Positions 1 to 11,832 of a stretch of 64,000 bases of DNA are shown one piece after another; the first letter of the stretch is position 1, and every line of letters begins with the position of its first letter. The notes under the pieces were generated by a model. The model worked only from the letters and a program-made list of their open reading frames with translations, was not told the origin of the DNA and searched no databases. Origin of the DNA: Lepiota brunneoincarnata (taxonomy: Eukaryota; Basidiomycota; Agaricomycetes; Agaricales; Agaricaceae); assembly GCA_023014365.1 (NCBI GenBank), contig JAEBUN010000009.1, positions 1,116,001 through 1,180,000 of the forward strand, read 5' to 3'. Position numbers and translations under genes: made by a program.

Positions 1-1548
1 GACATCCAGACCACATCCCTGATGAAGATAACGATAATGAAGATGTTACCATGCTTCCAAACAACCTCTTTGTCGCCACAGCCGACATAAAAGATCAACA
101 CCTGATCATAGTACTCCCAGAACATCTCTTTACCACCACTGTAGATATGGAACTCCAAGAAAGAATCACGGAATCACCCAAATACAATGCTAGAACCACC
201 AAAGCATTCAAACTCCTGAAAGAAACCCACCCCAATGCCACTGATAAAGATTTCAGAACAGTCCCAACCTCAAATGGTCCACTCCTCACGTTCCAAGAAC
301 ATGTCATCATTCCAGAAGACCTCCAACTCAGACATGATGTCATCACAAGATATCATGACCACCCTACACATGGCCACCCTGGAGAACAAGAAACATACTG
401 TCTTGCCAAGAAAGAAGTATATTGGCCAGGAATGTCAACGTTCATAAAGAACTATGTCAAAGGCTGTCCCAAATGTCAGCAACACAAGATCATATGCAGA
501 CCAGATCATGCACTGACTCAACTGATCCCACCATCATCTTCCAAGTGCCCATTTGCTCAAATCTCATGGGATCTTATCACTGGTCTACTGCCTAGCACTG
601 GCCATAATGCGATATTATCTGTGGTGGACCACAGCCTTATGAAGGGGGTAACTTTCACCCCAACCTCAGATCGATCAAATGCTGACGACATTGGACAACT
701 ATTAATAGAAAAAGTCTTCACTAGATTTGGACTACCTGACAAAATCATATCAGATTGAGGTTCCAGATTTGCTGCCAACTCCCTCCAAGAACTAGCCAAA
801 TGATTAAACATCCAACAAGCATTCTCAACCGCATACCACTCCCAGACAGATGGCTCCACTGAATGATACAACCAGGAAATTGAAACCTACCTCACCATAT
901 ATTGCACCAGGAACCCCCTTGACTGGTCAGAAACCCTCCCTATTGCCGAATTTGCACACAACTCCAAAATACATGCCTCAAGGCAGAAATCCCCATTTGA
1001 ACTAATCATGGGATACAACCCTCCACCAATACCCACGGTAATGGAAACATCAAACTTTCCATCAGTAGACAAATGCATCAGACTCCTTGATGATGCCAGA
1101 AAAGAAGCACATGTGGCACATCAACTCTCCGCTGATATTATGAAACAAAGAACCAGAAGAACTGTCAAACCCCTTGAAACATGTCAAAAAGTATGGCTAG
1201 AAGCCAAGAACCTCAAACTCCCCTTCATCTCCAACAAGATATCCCCAAAAAGACTAGGACCTTTCCTTATCTCAGAAGTCTTATCACCATTCACATACAA
1301 ACTAAAACTTCCAATCAAATGGAAGATACATCTGGTGTTCCACCAAAATCTTCTAACTCCATATACCGAAACAGAAGCATACGGATCTCACCCGACTCCA
1401 CTACCACCAGACATCATCAATGAAGAAGAAGAATATGAGATAGAAGCTATTCTTAATCACTGCTGATATCATGGAAAACTCCAATACTACATCAAATGGA
1501 AAGGATACTCCCACATGGAGAACGAATGGATCACTGATGAAACACTCT
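1..1548 (+). mobile_element. Gyp-A fragment, 3' part of pol, runs off the left edge
   Basis: Decayed copy of the same chromodomain Ty3/Gypsy family as the complete element at 19,653-27,838; it aligns base for base with 24,371-25,930 of that element. The match stops near 1548, inside the chromodomain, and Gyp-B sequence follows directly. No LTR or target-site duplication is visible at this junction, so it is a deletion or recombination break, not a clean insertion boundary. Confidence 0.9.
3..1548 (+). pseudogene. Gyp-A pol remnant: RNase H tail, integrase, start of chromodomain
   Basis: Encodes the HHCC zinc-binding domain of a Ty3/Gypsy integrase (HDHPTHGHPG ... CPKCQQHK, about 345-485), the catalytic core (SWDLITGL), the C-terminal integrase region (GPFLISEVLSP) and the first half of a chromodomain (LQYYIKWKGYS, about 1478-1510). 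The frame is broken by TGA at 756, 864 and 1464 and by further stops. At 756 and 864 the complete sister element has CGA; at 1464 it has CAA, so all three look like products of decay at an original CGA arginine codon. Non-functional. It belongs with the decayed shell around the younger insertions. Confidence 0.9.
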
Positions 1549-1877
1549 ATGCAGCATCAGTTCTTCAATCCCTACCCAAACAACCACCACCTGAAAGACC
1601 TGCCACCTCTACCCACTCAAAACTCAGGGAGCCGATTCATAGAACATCTACCCCATCCTCCAGTCCTCAACCCTCAACAAGTACAAGAACTTGTGACAAC
1701 ACTTCGCAACAGGAACCCCCAAGAACATCTTCACCCCTCACATCACCACTTGGATCACCGGTACACTCACCACCTCGATCCAGTTCCCCTATACAATCTG
1801 AATCATCCAAAGTTAGCCCCACTACTGGGTCTATTCACACTTCCGATGAGGAATCCACAACCCCTGACACTGACAAT

Positions 1878-3002
1878 ATGGCCTCCTCCAAAAAGATCAA
1901 TACACCCCCAACCTTTAATGGAGAAACCAACTACTACTGCCTCTGGAAGGACACAGTACAATTATACATTGATGCAAAGCCTGGTGCCTTTTCTGATGAC
2001 AAGACCAAGATACAATTCACCCTTTCATACATGTCCACTGGCCCCACCACAACATGGAGAGGAGCATTCCTGGAATCAAACAAGGAACTTGATGGAAGCC
2101 AGAACCTTCCAACATGGAAGAAATTCCTGGAAGGACTTGACACATCCTTTGCCCCAAACAATGTCCCCACAGACGCAATGGACAGAATCTGCCACCTCAA
2201 ACAGAATGGACGATATATTGACAATTACATATCCCAGTTCCAGATACTTGCCAATCAGGCCAACCTTGGAGATGGAGTGGCAGCAGTCAACTATTTCAAG
2301 AATGGGCTGGATCGCCCTGTCGCAATCAAGACAATTAGCCTCAATCCAGGAAACAAACTCAACAACTGGTTCAACCAAGCTCAAACAGCATATCAAATAC
2401 TACAAACTCAATGCAACTATATGCAAACTCAAGGAGCTCCCTTGTTTCCAACAACTTCGCGCCCTCACTCATTTAAAGGGAAAAGAAATACTTTTATGTG
2501 CCATGTCCCACTCCCCTATCAAGCAACAGACCCTAATGCAATAGATATTGACCAACTCACCGAAGCAGTCTACAACCTTGACTTTGAGGAAGAGCCAGAT
2601 CTACTCACAAAGGAAGCTGATGAAGACAAAGAGACTGAAGAAGACAGACTCCACCAGTTGGTACAGGAGCGCACCCATGAAGCCCTCAATGCAATCCTCA
2701 CAGATGCCCAGAGAAGGGATCTCAAAGAGAAAAGATGCTTCAACTGCTGCAAGACTGGACACTTCACCCACAAATGCCCCACCAAGAAGACCATATATTG
2801 CGAATCCAAATTACCCTGCAATTTGGATGCCAGAAACCAGTCAAATGCAATATCCAGAAGAAGACAAGCAAGTTATAGGAAGATGAACTCCCTATGCAAC
2901 ATACTAGAAGATGCAACCGACAAAGAAGTTGAGGATATTTATGAACACTTTGCAAATGAATCCAACCACCCAGATGCCCCTCTGGTTAAGGATTTTGCCT
3001 AA
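1878..3002 (+). pseudogene. Gyp-B gag (open copy)
   Basis: Retrotransposon Gag, about 374 residues from the methionine of MASSKKINTPP. It has a Ty3-type capsid region (W-x6-QLYIDAKPG, then YISQFQILANQ and YFKNGLD) and one CCHC zinc knuckle near residue 285 (CFNCCKTGHFTHKC, CX2CX4HX4C) for RNA packaging. The frame is open upstream to 1515, adding a Ser/Pro/Thr-rich leader. This is the only copy of this gag in the window without an internal stop, yet the surrounding element is truncated, so it cannot be part of a working element. A methionine at 1878 is chosen because the capsid-like homology starts there. Confidence 0.75.
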
Positions 3003-3016
3003 GGAGACTAGCCACC

Positions 3017-3826
3017 ATGTCTAGCCCTCCACAAAGACCCCCTTCCTTTCCCTATCCACAAAATGATATTAATGTTGTAAAACTACAGGAATTGTCAGCA
3101 TGCGTAATACATCTACCCTGCCAAATCCAAAAACACAAAACCACTAAGGAAGGACCTGAAAGTGTGGAACTACTTGCCCTACTTGACTCAGGAGCAGCAG
3201 GAAATTTCATCAACCCTGGAATGGTTAGACAACACTCATTCAAGACAGTACCCCTCGATCAACCCATCGAAGTATGAAATGCTGGTGGATCCATTAATGA
3301 AAATGGGACAGCCACCCATTATATGACCCTCAACCTAACGGTTAATGGAAAGGATATGGAGATCAAACCAAAAGTAGTCTCCCTTGGAAGCTCAAAACTC
3401 ATCCTTGGATTCCCTTGGCTCACAGAACACAACCCAGACATTGACTGGGATACCAAACAATTACACTGGAGAAATAAACATTGGGATAACACTATCTTCT
3501 GAGAACTCATCCAATCCATGGAACCCAATTGGATCTACAATGACCAACTCAACCACATCTCTACCCTCAAGCCTACAAGCTTCGAAGAAATCAACTTCAA
3601 AGCCTCAGCATCACAATTCCTTACCATACAACATGGAGAAAAGAAGAACAATGACCCAAGAAAAGTTGTACCTGCAGAATTCCACAAATACCTCCCAGTA
3701 TTCAGCAAGAAACAAGCTGAACAATTCCCCCCACAACAACCATGGGATCACAAAATTGAACTCAAAGAATCATTCAAACCAATTGCCATGAAATCCTACC
3801 AACTCTCCCTTAACAAAGACAAGGAA
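3017..3826 (+). pseudogene. Gyp-B protease and N-terminal RT segment
   Basis: Aspartic protease with the active-site motif LLDSGAAGNFI near 3180-3210, then the usual linker (LILGFPWL) leading toward RT. The frame differs from gag. It contains TGA near 3275 (after PIEV) and near 3500. The first of these is shared with the complete Gyp-B copy, so it predates the split of the two copies. The segment ends at the Gyp-C junction before any RT catalytic motif. Confidence 0.8.
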
Positions 3827-3891
3827 CCACTCTCATGACAGCCCCATACATTCCAACGGATTCCCAATATTCTGTAACTTGAACCCCGAAA

Positions 3892-6676
3892 GGTCTAATT
3901 GTTACCTATGATGGTAGAACCATCCCACCAGAAAACCTCAAACTCCGCCAACGAATCATATGGAAGTATCATAATTCCCCAACCGCAGGACACCCCAGTA
4001 TCAATACAACCCTACACACATTGGAACGTGATTTCTACTGGCCCGGTATGGCCAGTTTCACACGTGATTATGTCAAAGGATGCGCCGACTGTCAACAGTT
4101 TAAAATTAACCATCACCCTGCCAAGCCTACCTTTACCCCTATCCTGGCACCTGAATTGAACTGCCCATTTGCCCAAATTGCAATGGACCTCATCACCAAC
4201 CTCCCTCCCTCTGCGGGATTTGACTCAATTCTGTCCATTGTGGACCATGGACTCTCGAAGGGGGTAATTCTCACCGCTACCAACAAAACTGCGACTGCCA
4301 ATGATATTGCCGACATCATTCTAAATAAAGTCTACCCATGTTATGGCCTACCTGAATGTATCATATCTGACCGCGACCCACGCTTCACTGCACATTCATT
4401 CCAAAAACTGTTAGAACGACTCGAAATAACCCCCACAATGACCACAGCCTACCACCCTGAAGCAGATGGAGTGACCAAACGTTCTCACCAGGAGACCCAA
4501 GCATATCTTTCCATTTTCTGTTAGCATCATCCCAAGAACTGGTCACAAGCCCTTCCCCTCCTTGAATTTGCCTACAATAGCCGACCGCACACCTTACAAA
4601 AACAAACACCATTCGAAATCATTATGGGAATACAACCAAAAGCACTTCCCACCATCCTCCTTGAAACCGAATCTCCCACTGTCAACAACTGCATGAAACT
4701 AATCGACCTATACCGCCAAAATGCTAAAACCGCACACGAGACCACCATGAAACACATGGAAAACCGACGCCAATCAAAGTTTACCCTGTTCCACAAAAAT
4801 CAAATGGTTTGGCTTGACGCCCAAAACTTAAATACCCCATATGTCACACGCAAAATGGCCCCCAAATGCCTCAGACCATTCCACATCCTCGACATTGATA
4901 TGCCAATTTCACGCCTATACATGAATTCCGTACTCCGGAACAATTCTCTACATAGAATCATTGGCTATATCATTAAAGAACTCTATAGAGGATTGGTACT
5001 ATATCCTGTAGTAGCCAGTTCGACCGAACTGAGGATATTCGAGCCTCGGAAGTGTTCAAACCAGCTCATTATCACTAAGCTTAGTGAACCAAGCTATCAG
5101 AATGCTCTCCGGAGGGATTCAGGGCTCTACATAGCCTATCGGGTATACCCCGGTCGCATCAAGGGGCCTTACGAGCAGTTTTCTGATGAACCCGAATGCA
5201 TTGAACATAAAAGAATGTACCTAGCGGCTGTCGCAGGCGTATTACGTCTATAGCAAGTTCAATAATGATGACCGGACCATGGAACAGAACGTCCAACGTT
5301 CGGGAGGCAATACCCAATGCCCAAAACCCTAGAAATATCAAAGACTCCTAATTAATGAGTGCTTTGTGGGTCCCGGCACTTTGGCATACTGCTTAACTGA
5401 GATTAATTACAACGGATCAAGGGATTGTCCATCCGCTATACATTCCGATCATAATTGATCTGGAAACTTAACATGCTCGCGTGGATGCAGAATAATGCAG
5501 ACGAGCACGGAACATGTCTGGCTGGATTGCCATTCATTAATCAGAGAAAAACCCATAACCCAGGGTGAGGTAGAAATGCTGCCGAACCTTCCAAAATGTT
5601 CTACAGTGTCTGTAACAATTAAGCTTATTGTTTTCTATTTCATATTTACTATCTCTCGTATGTATCCAAACAATATAAATACAGTTGCACTTGTTCGTGA
5701 AGAAGCAAGAGGTCTCACCCCCGCTTCCACACGTAAGTCTGCGAGCTGTGATCAAGAATGGTTTCAGAGGGCTATTTAGTGTGCGTCATTAAGTGTGATT
5801 TCTTCGGTCGTCAACCAACCCAGAGACAGAGACAGAGACCAGAGTTTAGAGTTTAGAGTTCCAGAGTGCTAGAGACAGAGACAGAGACAGAGACCAGAGT
5901 TCAGAGACCAGAGACCAGAGACCAGAGACCCAGCGCTTTGAATTGGCAGGGATTGTCCTTTCATTGTTGCACCATACGGCTAAGATAACTTCAACAGCTG
6001 TTCGTTAACCTCTAAAAACACTACTCTCTTGAATTTCGCTGTCAGAACGCACCCCCAGAACACCCTAAAAGACGAAACTGTTCATTATCTATCTCATTCC
6101 ACTTGTATTAGCTTAAGCTTATCGAATTGCAGCTAAGCTTAGTGAAAACAAGCCCACTATCTATATTAAAACCTACGAAAGTTTCTGCACCTTTTCAACG
6201 TTTTATCCCCTGTTTCATATTGACTCAAACTCCCCAAACATTGGAAAATCCACCCTGTGTTCCACGCCCAACTCCCCATGCCATATACTGAAACTGAAAC
6301 GTATGGACCCAACTACATCCAACCCCCACCTCTAACAGTTGAAGGCAAACAAGTGTACGAAATTGAAGCCATATTAAACCACCAAAAATGATGAAACCGC
6401 CTCAAATACCTAGTCAAATGGCTCGGATGGCCTGAATCTGAAAATACCTGGGAACCCGAGTCTCACTTTAAATTGGTACCCAATGAAATCAGACCTGAAA
6501 CTCTGGATGGAAAAGTTATCCCCGAAACGGAAGATGAAGGAGACACAGTAGCATTCCTAATGGAGTAGAAACAACTCAAAGGACTTGACCAAAATGATGA
6601 AAACACACCCGTTGTTCATTCCCTTAAAGCCACGAAGAAACCATGTCGTTCTCGCCACCACCCTTACCGTAAATAA
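3892..6676 (+). pseudogene. Gyp-C integrase and chromodomain, split by a solo LTR
   Basis: Frame 3892-4895 gives the integrase zinc-binding motif (HNSPTAGHPS ... CADCQQFK) and the DDE core (AQIAMDLITNLP; IISDRDPRF; YHPEADGVTKR). After the 1,302-bp LTR insertion the frame resumes at 6198 with LKLPKHWKIHPVFH and then a chromodomain ([20 protein letters not shown]), a reader module thought to guide integration to marked chromatin. In-frame stops are TAG at 4522, TGA at 6221, a TGA pair near 6390 and TAG near 6567. The splice across 4895/6198, allowing for a 4-bp duplication, restores the expected spacing between the HILD and SPVSY blocks. Confidence 0.85.
4896..6197 (+). mobile_element. Solo LTR of Gyp-D
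   Basis: A 1,302-bp TG...CA sequence (TGATATGCC to CACCTTTTCA). It is nearly identical to, and in inverse orientation with, both LTRs of the complete Gyp-D at 7494 and 29,015. It is flanked by ACAT (4892-4895) and ACGT (6198-6201), a 4-bp target duplication with one G-to-A change. It carries four TAAGCTTA palindromes and a CT/GA-rich low-complexity block near 5820-5935. The absence of internal sequence implies LTR-LTR recombination. Confidence 0.9.
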
Positions 6677-7493
6677 ATCACATCACCTCATTTAACAGCA
6701 TAATGCCTTCCTCCATCCAATCTCTCCCATCCAAATCTGCTCTTATTTCTACCCCACCTACGTTAGATGGAACAACCAGGTCCTCGTCCACGCAACCCAA
6801 CTCCAACTGCATCCTCTATCAATTCCTCGTTGAGAGCGCCCTTAACACTGTTGAAGACACACCGCCCCCACACTGTGTACCATGACAGACCACTCCCCCC
6901 AGTCCCGTTCCACCCATTGCTGAAACACCAACCACCGTCCCTGCTCCCCTGCTTGTTGCTACCATTAGCGACTATATTAACAAAGTCAACAGTGCCTCTA
7001 CCCTCATCTTTTCGCTTCTTATCGCACCAACACCAGCAGTATCAACAGAAGTTTGTGATGGCTTCTTCCAACTCTGCAAAAACCTCCTCTGCCTCCGTGG
7101 CCTCGAACAAAGCATCGAAAGAGTCAAAGAGGCAAACCAGAACACATTCAACTGCTTGTGGGCCAACCCCACCTTCCACCAAATCTTCACCGAGCATTGC
7201 AGCTCCACAACCGGTATATGGATTGCACCCACAATCCCTAGTCCGATTCAACCTACACCAACCAACAGACCAGCCTGACAAGTCCCCGTTCACTCTACCC
7301 ACCAACGAGTTTGACCTGAACAACCTCCAAGCCCTATTACCCCACCTATTATCGTACCCCCTGCCTCCGCACCACCACCCTGAACTCGACAACAAACAGT
7401 GGATGACTTCACCCAGCGAATGGAAGCCTGTCAACAGCAGGAAACCCACCCCCTACCCCAAAAACCTCCTCAACATCATACCACCCCCACCGT

Positions 7494-8796
7494 TGAAAAG
7501 GTGGAGAAACTTTCGTTGGTTTAAATATAGATAGTGGGCTTGTTTTCACTAAGCTTAGCCGCAATTCGATAAGCTTAAGCTAATACAAGTGGAATGAGAT
7601 AGATAATGAACAGTTTCGTCTTTTAGGGTGTTCTGGGGGTGTGTTCTGACAGCAAAATTCAAGAGAGTAGTGTTTTTAGAGGTTAACGAACAGCCGTTGA
7701 AGTTATCTTAGCCATACGTTGCAACAATGAAAGGACAATCCCTGCCAATTCAAAGCGCTGGGTCTCTGGTCTCTGGTCTCTGGTCTCTGAACTCTGGTCT
7801 CTGTCTCTGTCTCTGTCTCTAGCACTCTGGAACTCTAAACTCTAAACTCTGGTCTCTGTCTCTGTCTCTGGGTTGGTTGATGACCAAAGAAATCACACTT
7901 AACGACACACACTAAATAGCCCTCTGAAACCGTTCTTGATCACGGCTCGCAGACTTGCATGTGGAAGCGGGGGTGAGACCTCTTGCTTCTTCACGAACAA
8001 GTGCAACTGTATTTATATTGTTTGGATACATATGAGAGATAGTAAATATGAAATAGAAAACAATAAGCTTAATTGTTACAGGCACTGTAGAACATTTTGG
8101 AAGGTTCGGCAGCATTTCTACCTCACCCTGGGTTATGGGTTTTTCTCTGATTAACGAATGGCAATCCAGCCAGATGTGTTCCGTGCTTGTCTGCATTATT
8201 CTGCGTCCACGCGAGCGCATTAAGTTTCCGGATCAATTATGATCAGAATGTATAGCGGATGGACAATTCCTTGATCCGTTGTAATTAATCTCAGTTAAGT
8301 AGTATGCCAAAGTGCCGGGACCCCCAAAGCACTCGTTAATTAGGAGTCTTTGATATTTCTAGGGTTTTGGGCATCGGGTATTGCCTCCTGAACGTTGGAC
8401 GTTCCGTTCCATGGTCCGGTCATCATTATTGAACTTGCTATAGACGTAATATGCCTGCAACAGCCGCTAGGTACATTCTTTTATGTTCAAACACATTCGG
8501 GTTCATCAGAAAACTGCTCGTAAGGTCCCTTGATGCGACCAGGGTATACTCGATAGGCTATGTAGAGCCCTGAATCCCTCCAGAGAGCGTTCTGATAGCT
8601 TGGTTCACTAAGCTTAGTGATAATGAGCTGGTTTGAACACTTCCAAGGCTCGAATATCCTTAGTTCGGTCGAACTGGCTACTACGGGATATAGTACCAAT
8701 CCTCTATAGAGTTCTTTAATGATATAGCCAATGATTCTATGTAGAGAATTGTTCCGGAGTACGGAATTCAGGTATAGGCATGAAATCGGCATATCA
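7494..8796 (-). repeat. Gyp-D 3' LTR
   Basis: Length 1,303 bp, terminal TG...CA (read on the minus strand TGATATGCC to CCACCTTTTCA). It differs from the 5' LTR at roughly two dozen sites, mostly transitions at CpG. It contains a CTCTGGTCTCTGG-type low-complexity block near 7760-7875 and four TAAGCTTA palindromes (7550, 7570, 8064, 8609), the last within a perfect 14-bp palindrome. Confidence 0.93.
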
Positions 8797-8805
8797 TCTC
8801 CCCCT
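8797..8805 (-). promoter_or_regulatory. Gyp-D polypurine tract
   Basis: AGGGGGAGA on the minus strand immediately precedes the TG of the 3' LTR, the expected position for the plus-strand primer of reverse transcription. Confidence 0.8.
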
Positions 8806-9123
8806 AACCAAATTGCTGACTGTCCTCAGTCATTATCTCCTTCAAATTCGCAGTATCTGAGTCTCTCTGATGCGCTCTATGGTCTAGAACATTCACCAGC
8901 TTCGAGGGTAGCGCACTTTTGCTAAGCTTATTTCAGAATGATGTCATGTCACCGAGTTTAAATGTATAGATCAACTTCTTGTCGCTATAGCTTAAATTTT
9001 TATCTTGTTATTGGGTCTTTTAAATGTCCCAAGGTCTCGTTTCATCTCTTTTGTTCTCCCTCTCACTTCTTACTCGTCTATCCTGCTTGCATACTCACTT
9101 TTTAACGCCCACTTCTATCAACA
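8806..9123 (+). promoter_or_regulatory. Probable promoter and leader of antisense gene A
   Basis: Non-coding stretch between the polypurine tract and the first ATG of gene A. The last 90 bases are strongly pyrimidine-rich on the plus strand (tctcccttctcac-like runs), typical of filamentous-fungal leaders. It holds one GCTAAGCTTA palindrome at 8921. No clear TATA box. Confidence 0.45.
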
Positions 9124-11147
9124 ATGGACAGAAACACGCGCAGCAGCAAACGTGCTCGCTACGAGGAGGACTCGGACTCTTCTTCCAGTAAGTAGAGTTC
9201 AAGTTACAGTTTTCTCTGTTTTCTTAACCTGTTTTCAGGCTACCCTGGGCCAAGCAACACCTCAACGGCTTCCCAAGGCACGCCTTCATCATCGATCACG
9301 CAACATAAGTCGCGTTTTCCCCTGTTCTCATTGTCTTTACTTATGTTTTCTCTACTTTTAGGTCTCACTATTCGCCTCCCGGCGCGTCGCAACCTCCTAT
9401 CTCAATGGGAACCACCAGCACCACGTACTAGGAGAGCTAGAGGAGGGCGAGGAGCTCGAGGAGCTTGCAGAAATTGTCAGGTGGGTGTGGCAAGGACCCC
9501 TCCTCCACCGTACTCTCCGCCTCATGCACCAACTCCTCCGCCGGCCTCTCCCTTGTCCGCTCCAGTGCCAAGGCGCGTGATTTCCATCGCGTCGTTGTGC
9601 AATCCAACCGACAAGTGTTCTGCCGGATTTTCCGCAGAACCCTCGTCAGGTATCCCCGTTGGCGGGCCCTCTGGTGGATTGTCCACAGAGGCCTCATCAA
9701 GTTTAATGTCGCTGCCCCCTCTTGCCATCTCTCTGTGCTCCTTTGACGGTGAAGGCTTACTGGTGCTCCCTCCCCTGGGTATTGCATCAGGTTCAGAGGT
9801 GCTGGGCCCTTCAACAAACCGCCCCTCCTCTCCCATAGCCTCTTCGACTGTTTCAACGTGTAAGCTTAGTCTTTTACAAGGTATATTTGTCCTTTCTGCT
9901 AACTTCTGCTTTAGCGCGTATCCCAGCTGCCCTTAAAGGAAAACAGAAGGCGAAACCATCGACGCTGCCCCCTACGCCTCTATTTTTGGCGAATTCAAAC
10001 TCACCATCATGTTCTCCAGTGGGTCTCTCAAGCCGACCTCTTTAAAATTTTTAGCTGGTCCTTGTCTCTGGATGGGCAACATGTGCTGGCTTTGCCTAGG
10101 TGCCCAACACCATCACCACCTCACTTAGCTGGCGCTCCAGTCGCGTCTCCCGCAAGCGCCGTGGAGATTTCTCCTTCGCCAGATTTGGAGCTCCTTCTGG
10201 AGCCTTCGCCTGCCCCTCAAGAACCGACTTTTGTTTTTCAAGACGCGTTCTTAGCTTCTCCGACCCCCATCCCTTCTCGTTTGCCTAGCCCAGTGGTTCC
10301 GGAGATCCCTCAAGAGTCCCCTCATGCTGGCCTGTCGCGTCAACAACGCGTCCTTTCGTCCAAGAAGAGTTCCAACACGTGGACGAAGAAATACGTTTCC
10401 CGGGCTTGCGTTTGGCGCTCTGAGGCTGAAATTATTCAGGACCATGGATACCGGCACCCAGTCCCGCTCTTTTGTGAGGACTTTCCTAGGCTGCTGGCAG
10501 CTAGCCAGCTTTTGGTATGTTCTCCAAGTTTTTTCGTGGTTCCTTACTGACAGCTTTGACATCTGCTCCAGTACGTGCCACCTCGGTCTCGGTGTCCTTC
10601 TTGCGCTGCTCGTAAGTTGGAGTGCGAGCCGCTGGGCAAGGGTAAGAAGTGTCGCAGCTGCAACTTGTACAACTACCCTTGTACCTTTGTGGACCATCCC
10701 CGGGTTTCGGCCGGCGTTGCGAACGCCCTGGTCACATCCTCACTAACCAGTGAATACCATAAGTTTCTCTGTTCACTATTTTTCCCTTTTCTTATTCTCT
10801 TTATTTTTCTAGATCTGGCCGCATTCGCACATGTTGTGTCCTCTAGCTTGGTCAGCCTGGAGGCAAACCGCGTCGCTTACAAGGCTTCAGTGTTTCACCA
10901 CCGCTGTGTAGTTTACCAATTTGTCCAGGAGATGCAAGCTACCAGGACTGCCTTGGATGGTAATGATGTGGCTTTTGTAGAGATGGGTATGGCCGACTCC
11001 CTTGAAGACGTCTGGGTGTTCTTTGAGTTCACCAACAACTTTCCGGGGGTCCCGACATACGAGGAATTTGAGGAGCTCAAATCGCTTCTCTTCCTTGCTT
11101 TCCCGATGACTCAGGATCCGGAGTCTGTTCTAGAAGACCTTGAGTGA
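9124..11147 (+). CDS. Antisense cargo gene A: Zn2Cys6-type cysteine-cluster protein, about 8 exons
   Basis: Lies inside Gyp-D on the strand opposite to pol. Exon 1 (9124-9187) encodes a basic start (MDRNTRSSKRARYEED) that resembles a nuclear localisation signal. Introns 9188-9238, 9309-9361 and 9860-9914 have good GT..AG ends; the acceptors at about 9494 and near 10,050-10,135 are uncertain. The middle is Ser/Pro-rich. After an intron at about 10,515-10,571 comes CPSCAARKLEC-x8-CRSCNLYNYPC (10,593-10,682), spaced CX2CX6CX8CX2CX6C, which fits the Gal4-type binuclear zinc cluster used for DNA binding. The last exon (about 10,815-11,147) is helical and acidic at its end. An N-terminal cluster is usual in Gal4-type factors, but here it is central. 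Function unknown; a DNA-binding regulator is the simplest reading. Confidence 0.65.
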
Positions 11148-11832
11148 TCTCTGTGCCTAGTTTACTTCTTGGATGTAGTATATAATCTTGTCATGTATAT
11201 ACATTCCAATAGTCATCTTGTTGTTCCTTGTCTCCTACTGAGTTAAGCTAAACTGTTTCTGACTTTCTTGTCATCTCCTAAAGCTAAGCTAAAGACCTCC
11301 TGGGAGACTCCTAAGCTAGTTTAGGTTGCCAGTCACTTATATACTCATTATATGCCTCTCTGATCTATCAGTGATGTTTATTGACATCTCAGCGCGCCGT
11401 GACCCGCAACGCGTAGTGACCCGGTCATCCGTTCTGGTTTTCTTACAAGCCCAGACCCGAACCAGCCTGTACACGGTGTTCGCCACGAAAAAGGTCGCAT
11501 CAAACAAAACTGAAGCGCCACTTGCGCCACTTGGGGCCCATCTCCCCCTAGCCAAATTGAACTCGGTGCCCCACCGTTCCATCAGAATCCCTGTGCACAC
11601 TGATAACCACGAGACCCTGGTGACATGTTACCTAATAAGGCAACTGTGGTTCAGCAAGTCTGTTGAAGGCTGGCTACTCAAGATTACAGGTTTCCTAGGC
11701 CCCTCAGGTCATAAGCTTAGGGTGGAGGGTGCTCTTCATCCACTCGCTATGATTTGTCATCACTGCCTATGGCCTTTTCTTATAAAAGCGAGGGAGCGAC
11801 GCCTCATTCTAGCAGACACCCTTCACAAGAAA
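11148..11832 (+). promoter_or_regulatory. Spacer and promoter between antisense genes A and B
   Basis: No convincing gene. Contains CTAAG/CTTAG half-sites near 11,225-11,325, a TAAGCTTA at 11,712, and a TATA box (TATAAAAG, 11,781-11,788) 52 bases before the ATG of gene B. An open frame over 11,326-12,012 is compositionally unconvincing and overlaps gene B. Confidence 0.55.

Larger units (their letters stand above)
1549..3826 (+). mobile_element. Gyp-B fragment: leader, gag, protease, start of RT
   Basis: Left part of a decayed plus-strand Gyp-B chromodomain retrotransposon, matching 43,430-41,120 of the complete minus-strand copy. It starts abruptly at about 1549 and stops at about 3826, within the linker before the RT core. 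The same element resumes at 31,063 roughly 60 bp further into pol. A Gyp-C element with a deletion at its left end therefore separates the two halves. Its 5' LTR is absent. Confidence 0.85.

Noticed and set aside
1471..2544. Long plus-strand frame as a second gag
   Set aside because: It is a shadow of the true gag frame (1878-3002), which contains the capsid-like motifs and zinc knuckle. The His/Pro/Thr-rich composition comes from reading gag out of frame.
3011..3020. ATG at 3017 in an ideal Kozak setting (gccaccATG), 14 bases after the Gyp-B gag stop, as a pol reinitiation start
   Set aside because: The complete Gyp-B copy has ACG at this position. ATG is probably a product of CpG decay, so the context is coincidental.
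6767..7534. 255-codon Pro-rich frame running into the Gyp-D LTR
   Set aside because: Out of register with ORF3a. The frame starting at 6703 is the one that continues across the insertion into the zinc knuckles at 30,322.
7760..7875. CTCTGG/CTCTGT repeats as a CRISPR-like or satellite array
   Set aside because: Short low-complexity repeats without unique spacers, present in every Gyp-D LTR. They are part of the LTR.
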